DNA of 64,000 bases, taken from assembly GCF_000372725.1 (NCBI RefSeq), contig NW_005196756.1, positions 1,396,758-1,460,757 of the forward strand, read 5' to 3'. Below, piece after piece: positions 12,178-22,017 of this stretch. Every line of letters starts with the position of its first letter. Position 1 is the stretch's first letter. The translations under genes were made by a program, and so were the position numbers. The notes beneath the pieces are model-generated. The model saw only the letters and a program-made list of their open reading frames with translations. It was not told the origin of the DNA and did no database searches. Source of the DNA: Emiliania huxleyi CCMP1516 (lineage: Eukaryota; Haptophyta; Isochrysidales; Noelaerhabdaceae).

Positions 12178-12760
12178 TCGTCTACTCGTACGAGGTCGCG
12201 CTCTACTTCGGCGCCGCCCTCGAGTACAGAGGCGCCCTCGTCTACTCGTCCTTCGTCGCCGCCCTCTCGAGCAGCGTCGAGCTCGTCGCCGCCCTCTCGC
12301 TGGCGCGATCCGGCCGACGGCACGCGCGCGCACGTCGACCGCGGCCTTGTACCTCATGGCTGGCGCGGCGTCGGGACTCGCCCTGGCGGCCGTCGTCATC
12401 TACTCCCACTTGCCTGCCGGCTTCCTGTCCGACGTGGTCGAGCCGGGCGCGGCCCTCTGCCTGGTGCGAGAATGCAATCTGACTCCCAAGGCCTCTCCCC
12501 TCAGAGGACAGAGCTCTCCCACCCACCCGGCCCGCCTCGCAGACGTGTTCGGCGCTAGTGCTCGCCTACTACGCGAGCACGCAGTCCCGCCGCTGCCTCT
12601 CTTCGTCGGACGCTCTCATCGGAGTGCTGGGCCGTCCCGACGCCGTCGAGATGATTGTGCCGTGCGGAGTGCCGGCGCTCCCGTTGGCCGATGCCGACAA
12701 GCCCCCCTGCAGCACTCACATGCTTACACCTCAACCGCCGCCCGTTGCCGCAGGTGATAG
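12110..12760 (+). other. Possible further exons with hydrophobic segments
   Basis: Short frames in changing phases read as membrane protein: RLIAGAALAVIVYSYEVALY near 12150, YLMAGAASGLALAAVVIYSH near 12355, and LAYYASTQSRRCLSSSDALI near 12560. They could be later exons of the surface-protein gene at 10963 or a separate multi-pass gene. I could not find splice sites that join them cleanly. Confidence 0.35.
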
Positions 12761-12949
12761 TACCTCTCGCCCAGGTCACTCCCGCTCCAACGTCTGCCGC
12801 TCAGTCTGGCGCTGCCGCCGGCGAGGCGAGGTGCGACTTGGACCCGTCCTCCTCGATCCCAATCTACTCGCCGGAGGTGCTGTCCGCCCCGCTGCGCATG
12901 TCAGACGTGCGCATGGCACCAGCAATGGGGTCGCAGCAAGAAGAATGCT

Positions 12950-14148
12950 AAATACTAACGCTAAGTGGGCTGCGGGCGGTTTGGGGCGCGCCGCCGCGCC
13001 CCCCCCCCCCTCGACCCCCCCCACGCGCGCGTCCGACTCTCCGACAAGGGTTAAAACAAGGTTAAAAACACCTGGCACTGACACGCTGCCTTTGATTGGG
13101 GCGACCACCGGCAGTATCGTTGCGTCGTTCCGCGTCGGCGGCGCCGGCGCCGGCGGCAGTGCCAGTGGCAGCGCCAAGACGTCTTTGATGGCGGCGTTTG
13201 GCTTCTCGCGCGTGCGGTCCTGGTCACATTGAGCTGCGCATCGAGGAGGATGTTCGCCGCCTATCACAGATCGACATGTGAAGAGGACCACGTCGTGTTG
13301 AGCTGGGCGTTGAAGAGGAGGGTGCGGAGGGAGGGGAGCGAGGCTCCTTCGGCGGCGTTCTGCCGAGAATCTCGCGCCGCGCATCCTCGCTGAGGGCTGA
13401 CGAGTGAGGATTGGCGTTCAGGTGCTGGCCGCACGACATCTCGAGCCAAGGCGCAAAGTGGGAGAGCACCTATCCACAGTCGCACGCGTGAAGCAACACG
13501 TGTGCACACCTCATTGGCGCGAGCCAGGGCGCGGGGAGTGCATTCGCTCCTCTCCTCGCGCCGCCATATCTCCCACCCCAGATCTCAGCCTCGCAGCTCA
13601 CGTGCATGTGCGCGTGCCTCTGCCGTCTCCTCGCATCGCTCTAGCACGCCGACCACACATCGGCTCGCGCGGTGCAGCGTCCGGTCGAGCACGCCCACGA
13701 CGTCCATGCTCCAGCCGGCCGCGCCGCAGCTCGCGCCATTCTCGGCCGTGAGCCGGTTCACGCGTGCCTACGACTCGGGCCATCTGGGCATCTCAGGGGG
13801 GGGTTTGCCCCCCCCCCCCCCCCTCGGGTAATGTCGGCGCGCCTCGTTGGTGCCGGCATCGGAGAAGAGCCGCAGCGGCTCATTGTTGCAGCCCTCCCCG
13901 AAGGTGCTCATCCCCGTGGCGAGCGCCTGTTCGCACCGGCAGCTGTGAGGAGTCGCTCATCCCGTGCCCGAGGCGGCTCCTCTTTGACGCCTCTCGCAGT
14001 TGCGAGGCGCTGTAGGAGGCAAGGTCCTTGACCTGCAAGGTGTGGTGGGAAAGCTGTTGCGCTGAGACGTTTTGACGTCGAGGCCGTTGCCCCGTCTTCG
14101 TTTCTTCTCCACCATCCGGTACGACCTGGCGTGCCGCGGACACTAGCG
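12950..14148. other. No gene supported
   Basis: The stretch contains poly-C tracts (12998-13010, 13808-13822) and GC-driven open frames on both strands. A minus-strand frame at 13880-14060 (VKDLASYSASQLREASKRS) looks protein-like but is short and unassigned. Confidence 0.35.
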
Positions 14149-15037
14149 TCATGCCTGCCCCCTCCTGGCAAGCGTGTACGGGGCGTCTAGGAAGGCGTCT
14201 AGGATCTGTCTAGGAGGCGTCGAGCAGGCGCGTGCCAGCATGAGGCGACACGCGAGACCGGCTCGCGGAAGACCGTGAAGCAGTGCATCTGCGGGTGGCG
14301 GCGCCACCGACGTGGATGCCCTGCTGCCGGAGCAACGCCTTCTGCACCGACGCCCAGTACAGATGGCCGCCGTATACGGCAGAGAAGGGCGGGTGCGGAG
14401 GCGCGTAGCAGCTCTCGCACGGCACCCTGTTGGAGCAGGGCACCCACGAGGAGAGGGAATGCTTCTTGGCGGAGTAGACCATTTGAGTGCGGATGGTACT
14501 GCCGCCCGTCTTGCGCTGGTGGAAAAAGACAAACGGATGCTTCTTGTGCGTACGCGGCGCGGTTGCCACTGGGAGCCGTGCCGCCGCCTCTGGGGCGGCG
14601 GCCCCGTACATGGCGACCACAGCCTCCAGGCTGCCGCACTCACGGGCCCCTGTCCACCGCGAGGAGGCTGGCTGCGCCGAGCCCTGGTTCTTGATTGATT
14701 CCCACGCGGAAGAGTGGTAGGTTGGATGCTCCGGTGGCGACACGAGGCGGCTGTCTCCCGCATGAGGTGTTCGATTTACTTGGATGGGCGGCACTCGAGG
14801 ATGCAGCGTCATTGGCGCGTTAGGATGCGTAGATTCTCCACCAGCTGCGGCGAGGACAGCGAGGCTGGCGGGCTGCGGAGGAGGGAGTGGTGGCGCCGTT
14901 GTGCGTACGAGCGTGAGACCCACCCAGCCCAACACCGCGTTGGCGACAACAGCGATCAGAAGGGCGACGGCAGAATTCAGAAGGGCCGGGCCATGTGAGC
15001 ACGAACGGCGCGAAAACGACACCGATGCGACCGAGCT
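14149..15037 (-). pseudogene. Sulfotransferase-like, frameshifted (probable pseudogene)
   Basis: Sulfotransferases move sulfate from PAPS to sugars or other acceptors. Reading from about 15037 down, a hydrophobic segment (ALLIAVVANAVLGWVGLTLV) would be a type II Golgi anchor. FVFFHQRKTGGSTIRTQ then matches the 5-prime-phosphosulfate loop. After GGHLYWASVQKAL the frame must shift by one base near 14280 to reach CFTVFREPVSRVASCW, the 3-prime-phosphate-binding motif. A stop follows soon after, near 14199. The best frame has no ATG in front of the anchor, so the first exon is missing or lost. A frameshift plus truncation favours a pseudogene, but an undetected intron could rescue the middle. Confidence 0.65.
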
Positions 15038-15512
15038 TGAGCGCTCGAGGCGTGGCCGGGAAGAAATTGAATATTCTTATCTTCTGCCTTGCCTCCGACG
15101 CTAGAGACAGTCACCACGGATACATACGTCCGTGGGAGTGCCCCCCACCCCCACCTGCCCTGCTTACACAGGATAGCATGCCCCGAGAACGGCGACATTT
15201 GGCGGGGGGAACCAGGGAAGGAGGTTCGGGTTAGTCTTTCTTTTTTGTCCTTCTCGAGGGAATGTTCTCTCGGCTTTGCTTTATGGCCCTTTCCCTACGC
15301 GCACCCCCCAGGGCTAGGGCTCTCTAGCCCGTGTAACCCGAGATGCCGATCAGGGCTTGACGACCCACTGCTTCAGCCTCCAAGGTTTCAAGCGCGTGGC
15401 TACGCCGACCCCACTCACGGAGTGGCGAGATGAGCTTTAGAGAGTCTTAGTCTTAGAGTGCCTTTTTACTGCTTACAAAAAAGAGCAGCAAAAATCACGG
15501 TCGATCACGGGA

Positions 15513-16136
15513 TCACGCGCAGCGGCTCCCGCCGTGATGGTGCACCACCGTCGGCCGCTTCTCCCGAACACCGGCGCGTATGCGGCACGAACGGTCACGG
15601 TAACCGAGCTGCTGCAGCCATCGAACGTGGGATCCGGCGCCGCGGAACAGCTCCGTCGCGTGTTCCTCGGCGAGCTCGGAGGACGCGTTCCATTGCAAGT
15701 GCTGCGGGCGGAAGATTTGGAAATCTGAGTGCACGAGCGCGCGCGGACACGATCGTGTGCACCGGACGTCGGGGTTGCAGTTGGCGAGGATTGCGTGGAC
15801 AGCCGGCTCTGACATCCAACGTGTGAACGCGTTCGAATCCACCACGTGCACGTCCGGATTAGTCCGAATCACCCATTCGTAAGAAGCGAAGTGCGCTCGG
15901 GCGTAGATGATCGCGCGAATCGCGCCCTCCTGGTGCCGGTCGGTATTGGGCTCGACAGCGATGTAGTGTGTTCGCCCGGGTATGCGCTTCACGGTCTCAT
16001 TCCACGCGTGCGACAGGCGCCGGTTGCTGTACACGTGAATGTCGTAAGCGCTGGTCCACCGCGAGGTCCAGAAGCAACGGAGCGCCGAGAGGTGCGCTTG
16101 CGAACCGCTGGTCGTCATGTAGATGAGCCTGGCCAT
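15513..16136 (-). CDS. Glycosyltransferase-like protein
   Basis: The product is 207 residues from the ATG at 16136. It begins MARLIYMTTSGSQAHLSAL and has the layout of a small GT-A fold. An N-terminal strand is followed by YDIHVYSN and then WVIRTNPDVHVVD, where NPDV stands where a DxD-type metal site would be. Late Cys and Trp residues follow. There is no signal peptide or anchor, so an upstream exon may be missing. It lies next to the sulfotransferase-like sequence at 14149-15037, which suggests a role in sulfated glycan synthesis. The family call is tentative. Confidence 0.5.
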   Translation of the reverse strand: MARLIYMTTSGSQAHLSALRCFWTSRWTSAYDIHVYSNRRLSHAWNETVKRIPGRTHYIAVEPNTDRHQEGAIRAIIYARAHFASYEWVIRTNPDVHVVDSNAFTRWMSEPAVHAILANCNPDVRCTRSCPRALVHSDFQIFRPQHLQWNASSELAEEHATELFRGAGSHVRWLQQLGYRDRSCRIRAGVREKRPTVVHHHGGSRCA

Positions 16137-16284
16137 GGCCGAACCGGCCACTTCAAGCAGAGAAGGGGAGGGAGAGAGGACTCGCTCGCGAGCTCAGCGG
16201 CGAGCGGCACGTCGCTATCGGCGTCTTGTTCACTCTCCCGCCCTCCGATGACAACTGAAAAAAGGGTTTTGTTTTCTCGCGACA

Positions 16285-16380
16285 CCGCAAATTGTAAAGA
16301 AAGAAAGAAAGAAAACAGAGACCGGGAGGGATGGGAGGACGGCACGCCGCCACCACACAGGGATTTTAAGGAGAGGAGTG
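16285..16380 (-). mobile_element. 5-prime-truncated LINE 3-prime end (subfamily 1)
   Basis: The reverse complement reads CTCTCCTTAAAATCCCTGTG, then GGCGGCGTGCCGTCCTCCCA, TCTGTTTTC and (TTTC)n. It closely matches the sequence that follows the LINE ORF at 58985-59101. The insertion is severely truncated. Confidence 0.8.
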
Positions 16381-16604
16381 TGGTGCTAGCCGTCGCCCAC
16401 CCATCCGGCCCGCTGGGTGCGCTTCTCAGCTCCCCGGCCCTGGATGTGAGGTTGATGACTGCACTCCAAGTGCTCCAAGTGCTCGGCGCCCATGGCCTTC
16501 TGAGGTTTCGTACTGATGACGTCCTTCTTGGCACTTCGGGCGTCGGAGAGAGAGAGAGATTTTTTTGAGAGAGATTTTTGTTGTTTGGCGTCAGGCTGTG
16601 AATC

Positions 16605-16735
16605 AGGCTGTGTGTCTTGTGAGCTTGTTTGTGTCTGTGTGTCGCTCGTGCGTGTCGTCATCATCTGTCCAGCGTCCACCCATACCGCGTTGGTGTCCAG
16701 TCCGAGCCTGACTGTTCTCCACCTTCCTACATACA
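16605..16735 (-). repeat. Inverted copy of the 541-748 dispersed repeat
   Basis: The reverse complement of this segment contains the same CGAGCGACACACAGACAC and CAACGCGGTATGGGTGGACG segments as 623-748, with few differences. The match spans about 125 bases. Confidence 0.8.
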
Positions 16736-17250
16736 TACGTCGGTGTGTGCGTTCCGTGGTGTCTCATTCCCTCGGTATGCTATATAGGTTTCCCGAGCTG
16801 AGACCTCCTTTCCATCGCAGCGTCTCTTAATGGAAGCCTTCCCGCTGGCGGGAGGTCCCCATGCAGCTCGAAACCTGCTCGACCCTTATATTTTTTGTGC
16901 ACACCTGAGCGGGCTCAATTTTGCACAGGTGCTCCTACACGAGGCGTGGCCGGAGTAGAGACGGCACCGATGCGACTGAGCTTGAGCGCTCGATGGTAGG
17001 CTTGAGCATGCGAGTCCTGTGGGGAAACGACGCTGATTAGACGATGCTGCTTGGGTCTTCTCTCTTCTTGGGTCTGAGCATTGCGGTGTGGCAGAGGGAG
17101 GGAGAGAGAAAGACAGAGTTGGTGCCTTCAAAGGTGGGTTGTGATGTGAAACGCGGGAAAAGAGTGCGAGAGAGTCGCCGTTTTCCGGCGGCTCTTTCAC
17201 CTTGCCACTTGGGAAAATAATTCTTCTTTTCAGCGTCGCTTAGGCGGCTC

Positions 17251-17333
17251 CGGTGGTGAGCCGGTGTGTGTGCCAGTCCGCGCCAGTCCGCGCCCTTGTC
17301 GTGCCAGTGTGCTGTAAAAGAAAGAAAGAAAGA
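17251..17333 (+). repeat. Short dispersed repeat with (GAAA)n tail
   Basis: The sequence GGTGAGCCGGTGTGTGTGCC, then CGCCCTTGTCGTGCCAG, ends in a GAAA-type tail. A second copy in the same orientation sits at about 59230-59305. It lies directly upstream of NSA2 and may be part of its leader. Confidence 0.75.
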
Positions 17334-17496
17334 CCAGTGTGCTGTGAGCGGAGAGGCTTGCGGTGTAAGAATTCTTTTCAGCTTGCCTGCGACGCGCCGC
17401 AGCTCACACGCGCCGCTCGCTGCCGCCCGTCTCGCAGCAGCTCTACCCACTCGCGTTCGCAAGTGCTTGACCGGCAGCCACCGGCGTCTGCCACGC

Positions 17497-18602
17497 ATGG
17501 CGCAGGGCGATTACATTGAGCTGCACCAGAAGCGGCAGGGCAAGCGCTTCGACCATGCGGAGCGCGAGCGGAAGAAGGAGGCGCGTAGCGGGCACAAGCA
17601 GAGCGCGATTGCCAAGAAGGTTCGGGGCATCAAGGCGAAGCAGCTGAACAAGAAGCGGTACGCCGAAAAGGCGGAGATGAAGAAGACCATCAAGGCGCAC
17701 GAGGAGCGGCTAAACAAGCACAAGGCCGCCGAGGCGCCCGCTGACAAGGACGCGGTGCCGGCGTACCTGCTCGACCGCGAGGGCATGTCGCACGCCAAGG
17801 TGCTGTCCAACTCGATCAAGCAGAAGCGCAAGGAGAAGGCGGGCAAGTGGGCGGTGCCCATCCCAAAGGCGCGCGCTGCCTCGCTCCCTCGCCGCTGCGC
17901 CTGCCGCCGAGCCTCTTCTTTCCCTCCGTCACGGCCGCCCACAGGTGGCGCCGGTGTCGGAGGACGAGGTCTTCAAGGTGATCAAGTCGGGGAAGCGGAA
18001 GAAGAAGCAGTGGAAGCGCATGGTCAACAAGGAGACCGCCGCTCCTCGCTCCCCTGCCCTCCCTTCCGCCCTCCGCTGCTGTTCACATTCGCCGCCGGGC
18101 CTCGCGGCCGGTGCCCTCGCCGCCGCTGCCCTCACCGGCGGCACCCCCCGCCGGCCAGGTCTCCTTCGTCGGCGAGTCCTTCACGCGCAAGCCGCCAAAG
18201 TTTGAGCGCTTTGTGCGGCCGGCGGCGCTCCGCTTCAAAAAGGCGCACGTGACGCACCCTGAGCTCAAGGCGACCTTCCAGCTCGACCTCATCGGCGCGC
18301 GGCGTGCCCCGGCCCCACCCTCTCGCCCCCGCCGCGCGGCGTGCGGCGCGCGGCGTGCCGCGGCGCAACGCCCGCCGCCCCTCGCCTAGCCATGGCCCCT
18401 CCCGTCTGCAGGCGTCAAGAAGAACCCGCAGTCGCCGCTGTACACGTCGCTCGGCGTCATCACCAAGGGGACGATCATCGAGGTCAACTGCGCCGACCTG
18501 GGGCTGGTCACGCCGTCGGGCAAGGTGGTGTGGGGCAAGTATGCGCAGGTGACAAACAACCCGGAGAATGACGGCTGCATAAATGCGGTCCTGTTGGTGT
18601 GA
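17497..18602 (+). CDS. NSA2: Ribosome biogenesis protein NSA2
   Basis: NSA2 is a nucleolar factor needed for 27S pre-rRNA processing and 60S subunit assembly. Four exons (17497-17868, 17945-18031, 18159-18294, 18412-18602) give 261 residues, the usual family length. The N-terminal half is a Lys/Arg-rich helix starting [40 protein letters not shown] follows. The C-terminal beta domain includes [32 protein letters not shown] and the invariant end [15 protein letters not shown]. Introns 1 and 3 start with GC and intron 2 apparently with GA (AAG/GAGACC); all end in AG. The protein alignment leaves little freedom for other splice sites, so this is the best evidence for non-canonical donors in the window. 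Confidence 0.95.
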
Positions 18603-18900
18603 GCAGGACCTCTCGATATTATTGGCGCGCTCTGTGTTTCTACGTTTGATAGGTACTTAAAAATGTCAGATTTTTTTAGTGCGCGGAGGAGCGGGATCCG
18701 CGGTGCGGTGCGCGGAGGATCGCGATCCGCATCCGCGCGATCCGCCAGATCCCGCATCCGGGGACCCCGCTCTGACTCGCGTCTCTCTGGAAGTAAGAGC
18801 GGGTTGGTCCCTCGTGCGCGCGCGCCGCGCCTCGTGCGCCTGGCACCGGCCTGGCCCCTGCGCTTCCGCTGGTTAACAGATCCCCCCCCCCCCCCTCCGA
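18603..18900. other. Spacer with GATCCGC-type iterations
   Basis: A patch at 18690-18760 repeats variants of GGATCCGCGG and CGCGATCCGCATCCGC. No gene is seen. Confidence 0.4.
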
Positions 18901-18909
18901 TTCACTCCG

Positions 18910-19669
18910 GGCTAACCTCGGAATGTAAGCGCACTATGGCTGTGCTGTCTCCTACACAGCCATCTTACCTAAGGATGGCTGAGCTAGCTGCAGTGCAGCC
19001 ACATCCTCCAGCCCGATGGCTGCAACACACACACGGCAGCCATCCTTAGTAGACACATGGCTGGAGACGCACTACCGCAGCCATACCGGTTACCGCCCGC
19101 CTCGAGGTGAGCCCTCTTGGCTGAGCTGGCTACATCGCAGCCATCTTGGGTAAGATGGCTGGGGGGCAGCCATTTCAGCCATTTCAGCCATCTACTATGG
19201 CTGGGGCACAGAGATTGCAGCCATCCTCCAGAGCCATGGCTGGTGATAATTCGATGGCAGCCAATGGCAGCCGTCCCGCGAGGCCGGGGGCGGCAAGCGC
19301 GCAGCCATTTGTGCGTTGTGGCGGGGGGCGGCGGACGGCTGCCATCGATTGTCACCAGCCATGCTCCGGAGGATGGCTGCACTGACTGTGCCCCAGCCAT
19401 AGTAGATGGCTGAAATGGCTGTGGCCCAGCCATCTTACCCAAGATGGCTGCGATATAGCCAGCTCAGCCATGAGGGCCCGCCCCGGGGCGTGCGGTATGG
19501 CTGCAGCAGCGAGCTTCCAGCCATCCCTACTCAGGATGGCTGCCCTGTGTGTATTGCAGCCATCGGCCTGGAGGCTATGGCTGCACTGCAGCTAGCTCAG
19601 CCATCCTTAGGTAAGATGGCTGTGTAGGAGACAGCACAGCCATAGTGCGCTTACATTCCGAGGTTAGCC
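18910..19669. mobile_element. Foldback MITE-like element, Mutator-type signature
   Basis: The element is 760 bp. The first 92 bases, starting GGCTAACCTCGGAATGTAAG, are repeated exactly as reverse complement at the right end. The rest of the two arms is also imperfectly complementary, so almost the whole element can fold into one hairpin around about 19285. It is flanked by a perfect 9-bp direct repeat, TTCACTCCG, at 18901-18909 and 19670-19678. Long terminal inverted repeats with a 9-bp target duplication are typical of Mutator-like DNA transposons. The interior has no ORF and is built from repeated AGCCAT/ATGGCT motifs. It is therefore non-autonomous and depended on a transposase in trans. 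Confidence 0.88.
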
Positions 19670-19678
19670 TTCACTCCG

Positions 19679-20374
19679 CCTGGCTAAAAAGCGCACCCAG
19701 CCCAGGGGGGCAGTAGAACGAAATAGCACCTCGACCACCTCGACCTCGACCACCTCGACCACCCACCTCGACCCGCTCCCTGCGCGGCTCCCCTGAGGCT
19801 TCCGCGGGTGCCGCGAGCCTCGTGGGGTCTCGCCCTGATGGCGCGCCTCCTCCGCTGCCGATCTGGCCACTCGTCCGTTCGTGTAGTACCTAGGCGCGCT
19901 GGACATTGCTCGCTCGCCACTTCCTCCGCGACGCCCGCTCAGTCAGTCATTCTTTGTGCGGCTATCAGGGCACGACTCCGTGTTTAGCTAATGGGAGTTG
20001 TCTCTTGAATGTCGGGCTGGACTGTTCGCGTGCGAGTGTCGGTGATGTGCAGGGTCCTGGGAAGCAAAGCCAGCGCAGGCGTCTTTGCACGACACGCTGC
20101 AAACAAGTTGCCTCTGTCGTCGGGCAGTTGGGGGGGGTTTGGGGGGGGGGGGGGGGATTGTGTCGTTAGCACTCCCCGTCGACTCGGCAAGCGCGACCTG
20201 CGTCTCTGGAGCGTGACTTCGTCCCCTTGTGTGCTGCGCATGCGTGTGCCGTGTAGCTCCATGCTTCAGCCGCGGCGCGCGGGACCAGGTACGATGCATT
20301 ATACAACGATACTACTCTCTCTGCCATCGTTTAACACCCAGACTGCTTCATAGAAGTCACACTTATTCCCCTCC
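19679..20374. other. No gene supported
   Basis: CTCGACCAC iterations at 19725-19775 and a G-run at 20129-20157 are the only features. A related CGAGGTGGT iteration occurs at 21936-21960. Confidence 0.4.
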
Positions 20375-20825
20375 GATGTGAGGCGTGGTCTCAGCTCTCA
20401 GCCGGAGGAAGCGCCCCCACCGGTTCTGCGGGTCCAGGAAATTACGACTGAACTTGTTGCGCACAGTCTGCAGGTCAGCTTGCGCCCTTGCTGGTGGAGG
20501 AGATGCAGCTCCTTGGCACAGTCACCGAGGTCAAGACGAGTGTAGCCGGTCGCTTCCTACACATCAATCAGCTGTGAGACGGAGAGGTTTTTATATATAA
20601 GGAAAATAGGTGCGATCACATTAAGAAGATGCGATGCGTGCCGTCAAAAGGGGGGGGGGGGGGGCGTGCTCCACAAGGAGCGGTTGCGTGTGTGCAGCGC
20701 GAGGTGGATTGCCGCAGCTGCCACCATGGATGGCTCAAATCTCTTAAGGCGCACATTCATCGAGAGACAATTTGCAGAGGTATAATGCGAGCAAATATGT
20801 GAGCCCGAGCCCACCAAGTTGTCGG
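20375..20825 (-). pseudogene. Cyclin A/B-type C-terminal domain, frameshifted
   Basis: On the minus strand, LLALYLCKLSLD (about 20815-20765), then RFEPSMVAAAAIHLALHTRN and SLWST (about 20745-20665), match the second cyclin box. After an intron-like C run, ATGYTRLDLGDCAKELHLLH (from about 20550) and TVRNKFSRNFLDPQ match the C-terminal helix region of A/B cyclins. Reading these in order needs a one-base shift near 20765 and another near 20465. No first cyclin box is found upstream. Two frameshifts and a missing N-terminal half make it a probable pseudogene, though base-call errors could explain one shift. Confidence 0.6.
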
Positions 20826-22017
20826 CACGCACCTCGAATGTGGCTGAGCGATATCAGCGTCTAACCAATGCTGAAGGTCACACACCACGCTCCACGGTCT
20901 CCTCTGAATGCTCGAAATCATAAGCTATGAATTCATTTTCCGGTTAGGTGCGTCATGTCTGCGGTTGCGTCATGAAGTTAGAAATAGTACTGGCTAGTCT
21001 ATTCCTACTCATCACCACTCGCCAGAACACACCCCCACACTGCTTAGAAGGAAATGGTTTTGTGCAAGGTCCGTATGGGATATGGGGCACACTCTTCCTG
21101 TGTGACTGTGAGTACTGTGTGTAGTGTCCCTGCCGCGGTGTGCGCACTAATACCATTGAAGACGGTATCCAGCTACGTGGTATGTACTCGTACGTATGTT
21201 TTTTAAAGTGATTTCAGAACAAACGCCTTCGGCATTTTTTTCTCCGGCACCGCCACCGAGAGAGGCTCACAAGAGACAGCTGGCTGCCTCGCGCCGGGGA
21301 TGACAACTCTGTCCGACCCCTTGTGCTCGGCGCTCGCCCCCCTTGCTCGGCTCTGAGCACCACCTCGGGATACAAAATCGGACCGGAGCCGAGCCTCATA
21401 GCCACGGTTCGCGATGTTGCACAACTGTTGGAAGGTGCTGGCTGTGGCTGCTTGCGGCACTACGTTCGTGATGCAGGAAGCATCCAAAGGCCACTGTCAA
21501 CTACTGTGCCCGGTCCCCCGGTTCGTTGAAGTTCAAAGTTCCGGACCGATCACAGAAGCGTTTGGCTTCACCCGCCGACGAGGGTGTCGAGCATAGGAAG
21601 CTTGTCGACGGACGTACCCCACTTATCGCATCGAGCGCGCATTGCAGCCAACCCACGAAGCCGACCCCTTACCGGGAGGCATGTCATGTGCAAGGGCGCT
21701 GACTCCCTTGGAAGCTGCACGCAGCTGCGGCAAACGTCGAGGATACTCGACGCTGTAAACAGCCGGGCCGCGTCGCCGGCCGAGACGTCTCGCGGCGCAG
21801 CTCTTCAGTGATAACGACGCGCGATCGGGGCGCCGCGTCGGCGGCGGGAAGGGGGGCGGGGGCGGCGAGGGCCATCTGAGCGCCCCGGGGCGCCCCGCAG
21901 GCGCGGGAGGGGCCGCGGCAGCGGCCTCGGCCGAGGTGGTCGAGGTGGTCGAGGTGGCGTAGGTTTGTCCACAAAACGGAGCCTAAGTGGGGAGAGGCTG
22001 TGGCCGCTGCGCAGCGC
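20826..22017. other. No gene supported
   Basis: This region separates the cyclin fragment from the PDE12-like gene. Open frames such as the minus-strand one at 21203-21487 show no family signature. The last 200 bases are G-rich with CGAGGTGGT iterations and may include the PDE12-like promoter. Confidence 0.4.

Larger units (their letters stand above)
16152..17250. other. Intergenic with repeat remains
   Basis: This region holds a LINE tail (16285-16380), an inverted copy of the 541-748 repeat (16605-16735) and a CT/GA-rich patch near 16545-16580. No host gene is recognised. Confidence 0.5.

Noticed and set aside
15825-15850. GCGTTCGAATCC as a tRNA T-arm
   Set aside because: It lies inside the glycosyltransferase-like coding frame and no acceptor stem or anticodon arm can be built around it.
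18930-19650. AAGATGGC words in the foldback element as YY1 sites
   Set aside because: YY1 is an animal factor; the words are part of the element's own repeat structure.
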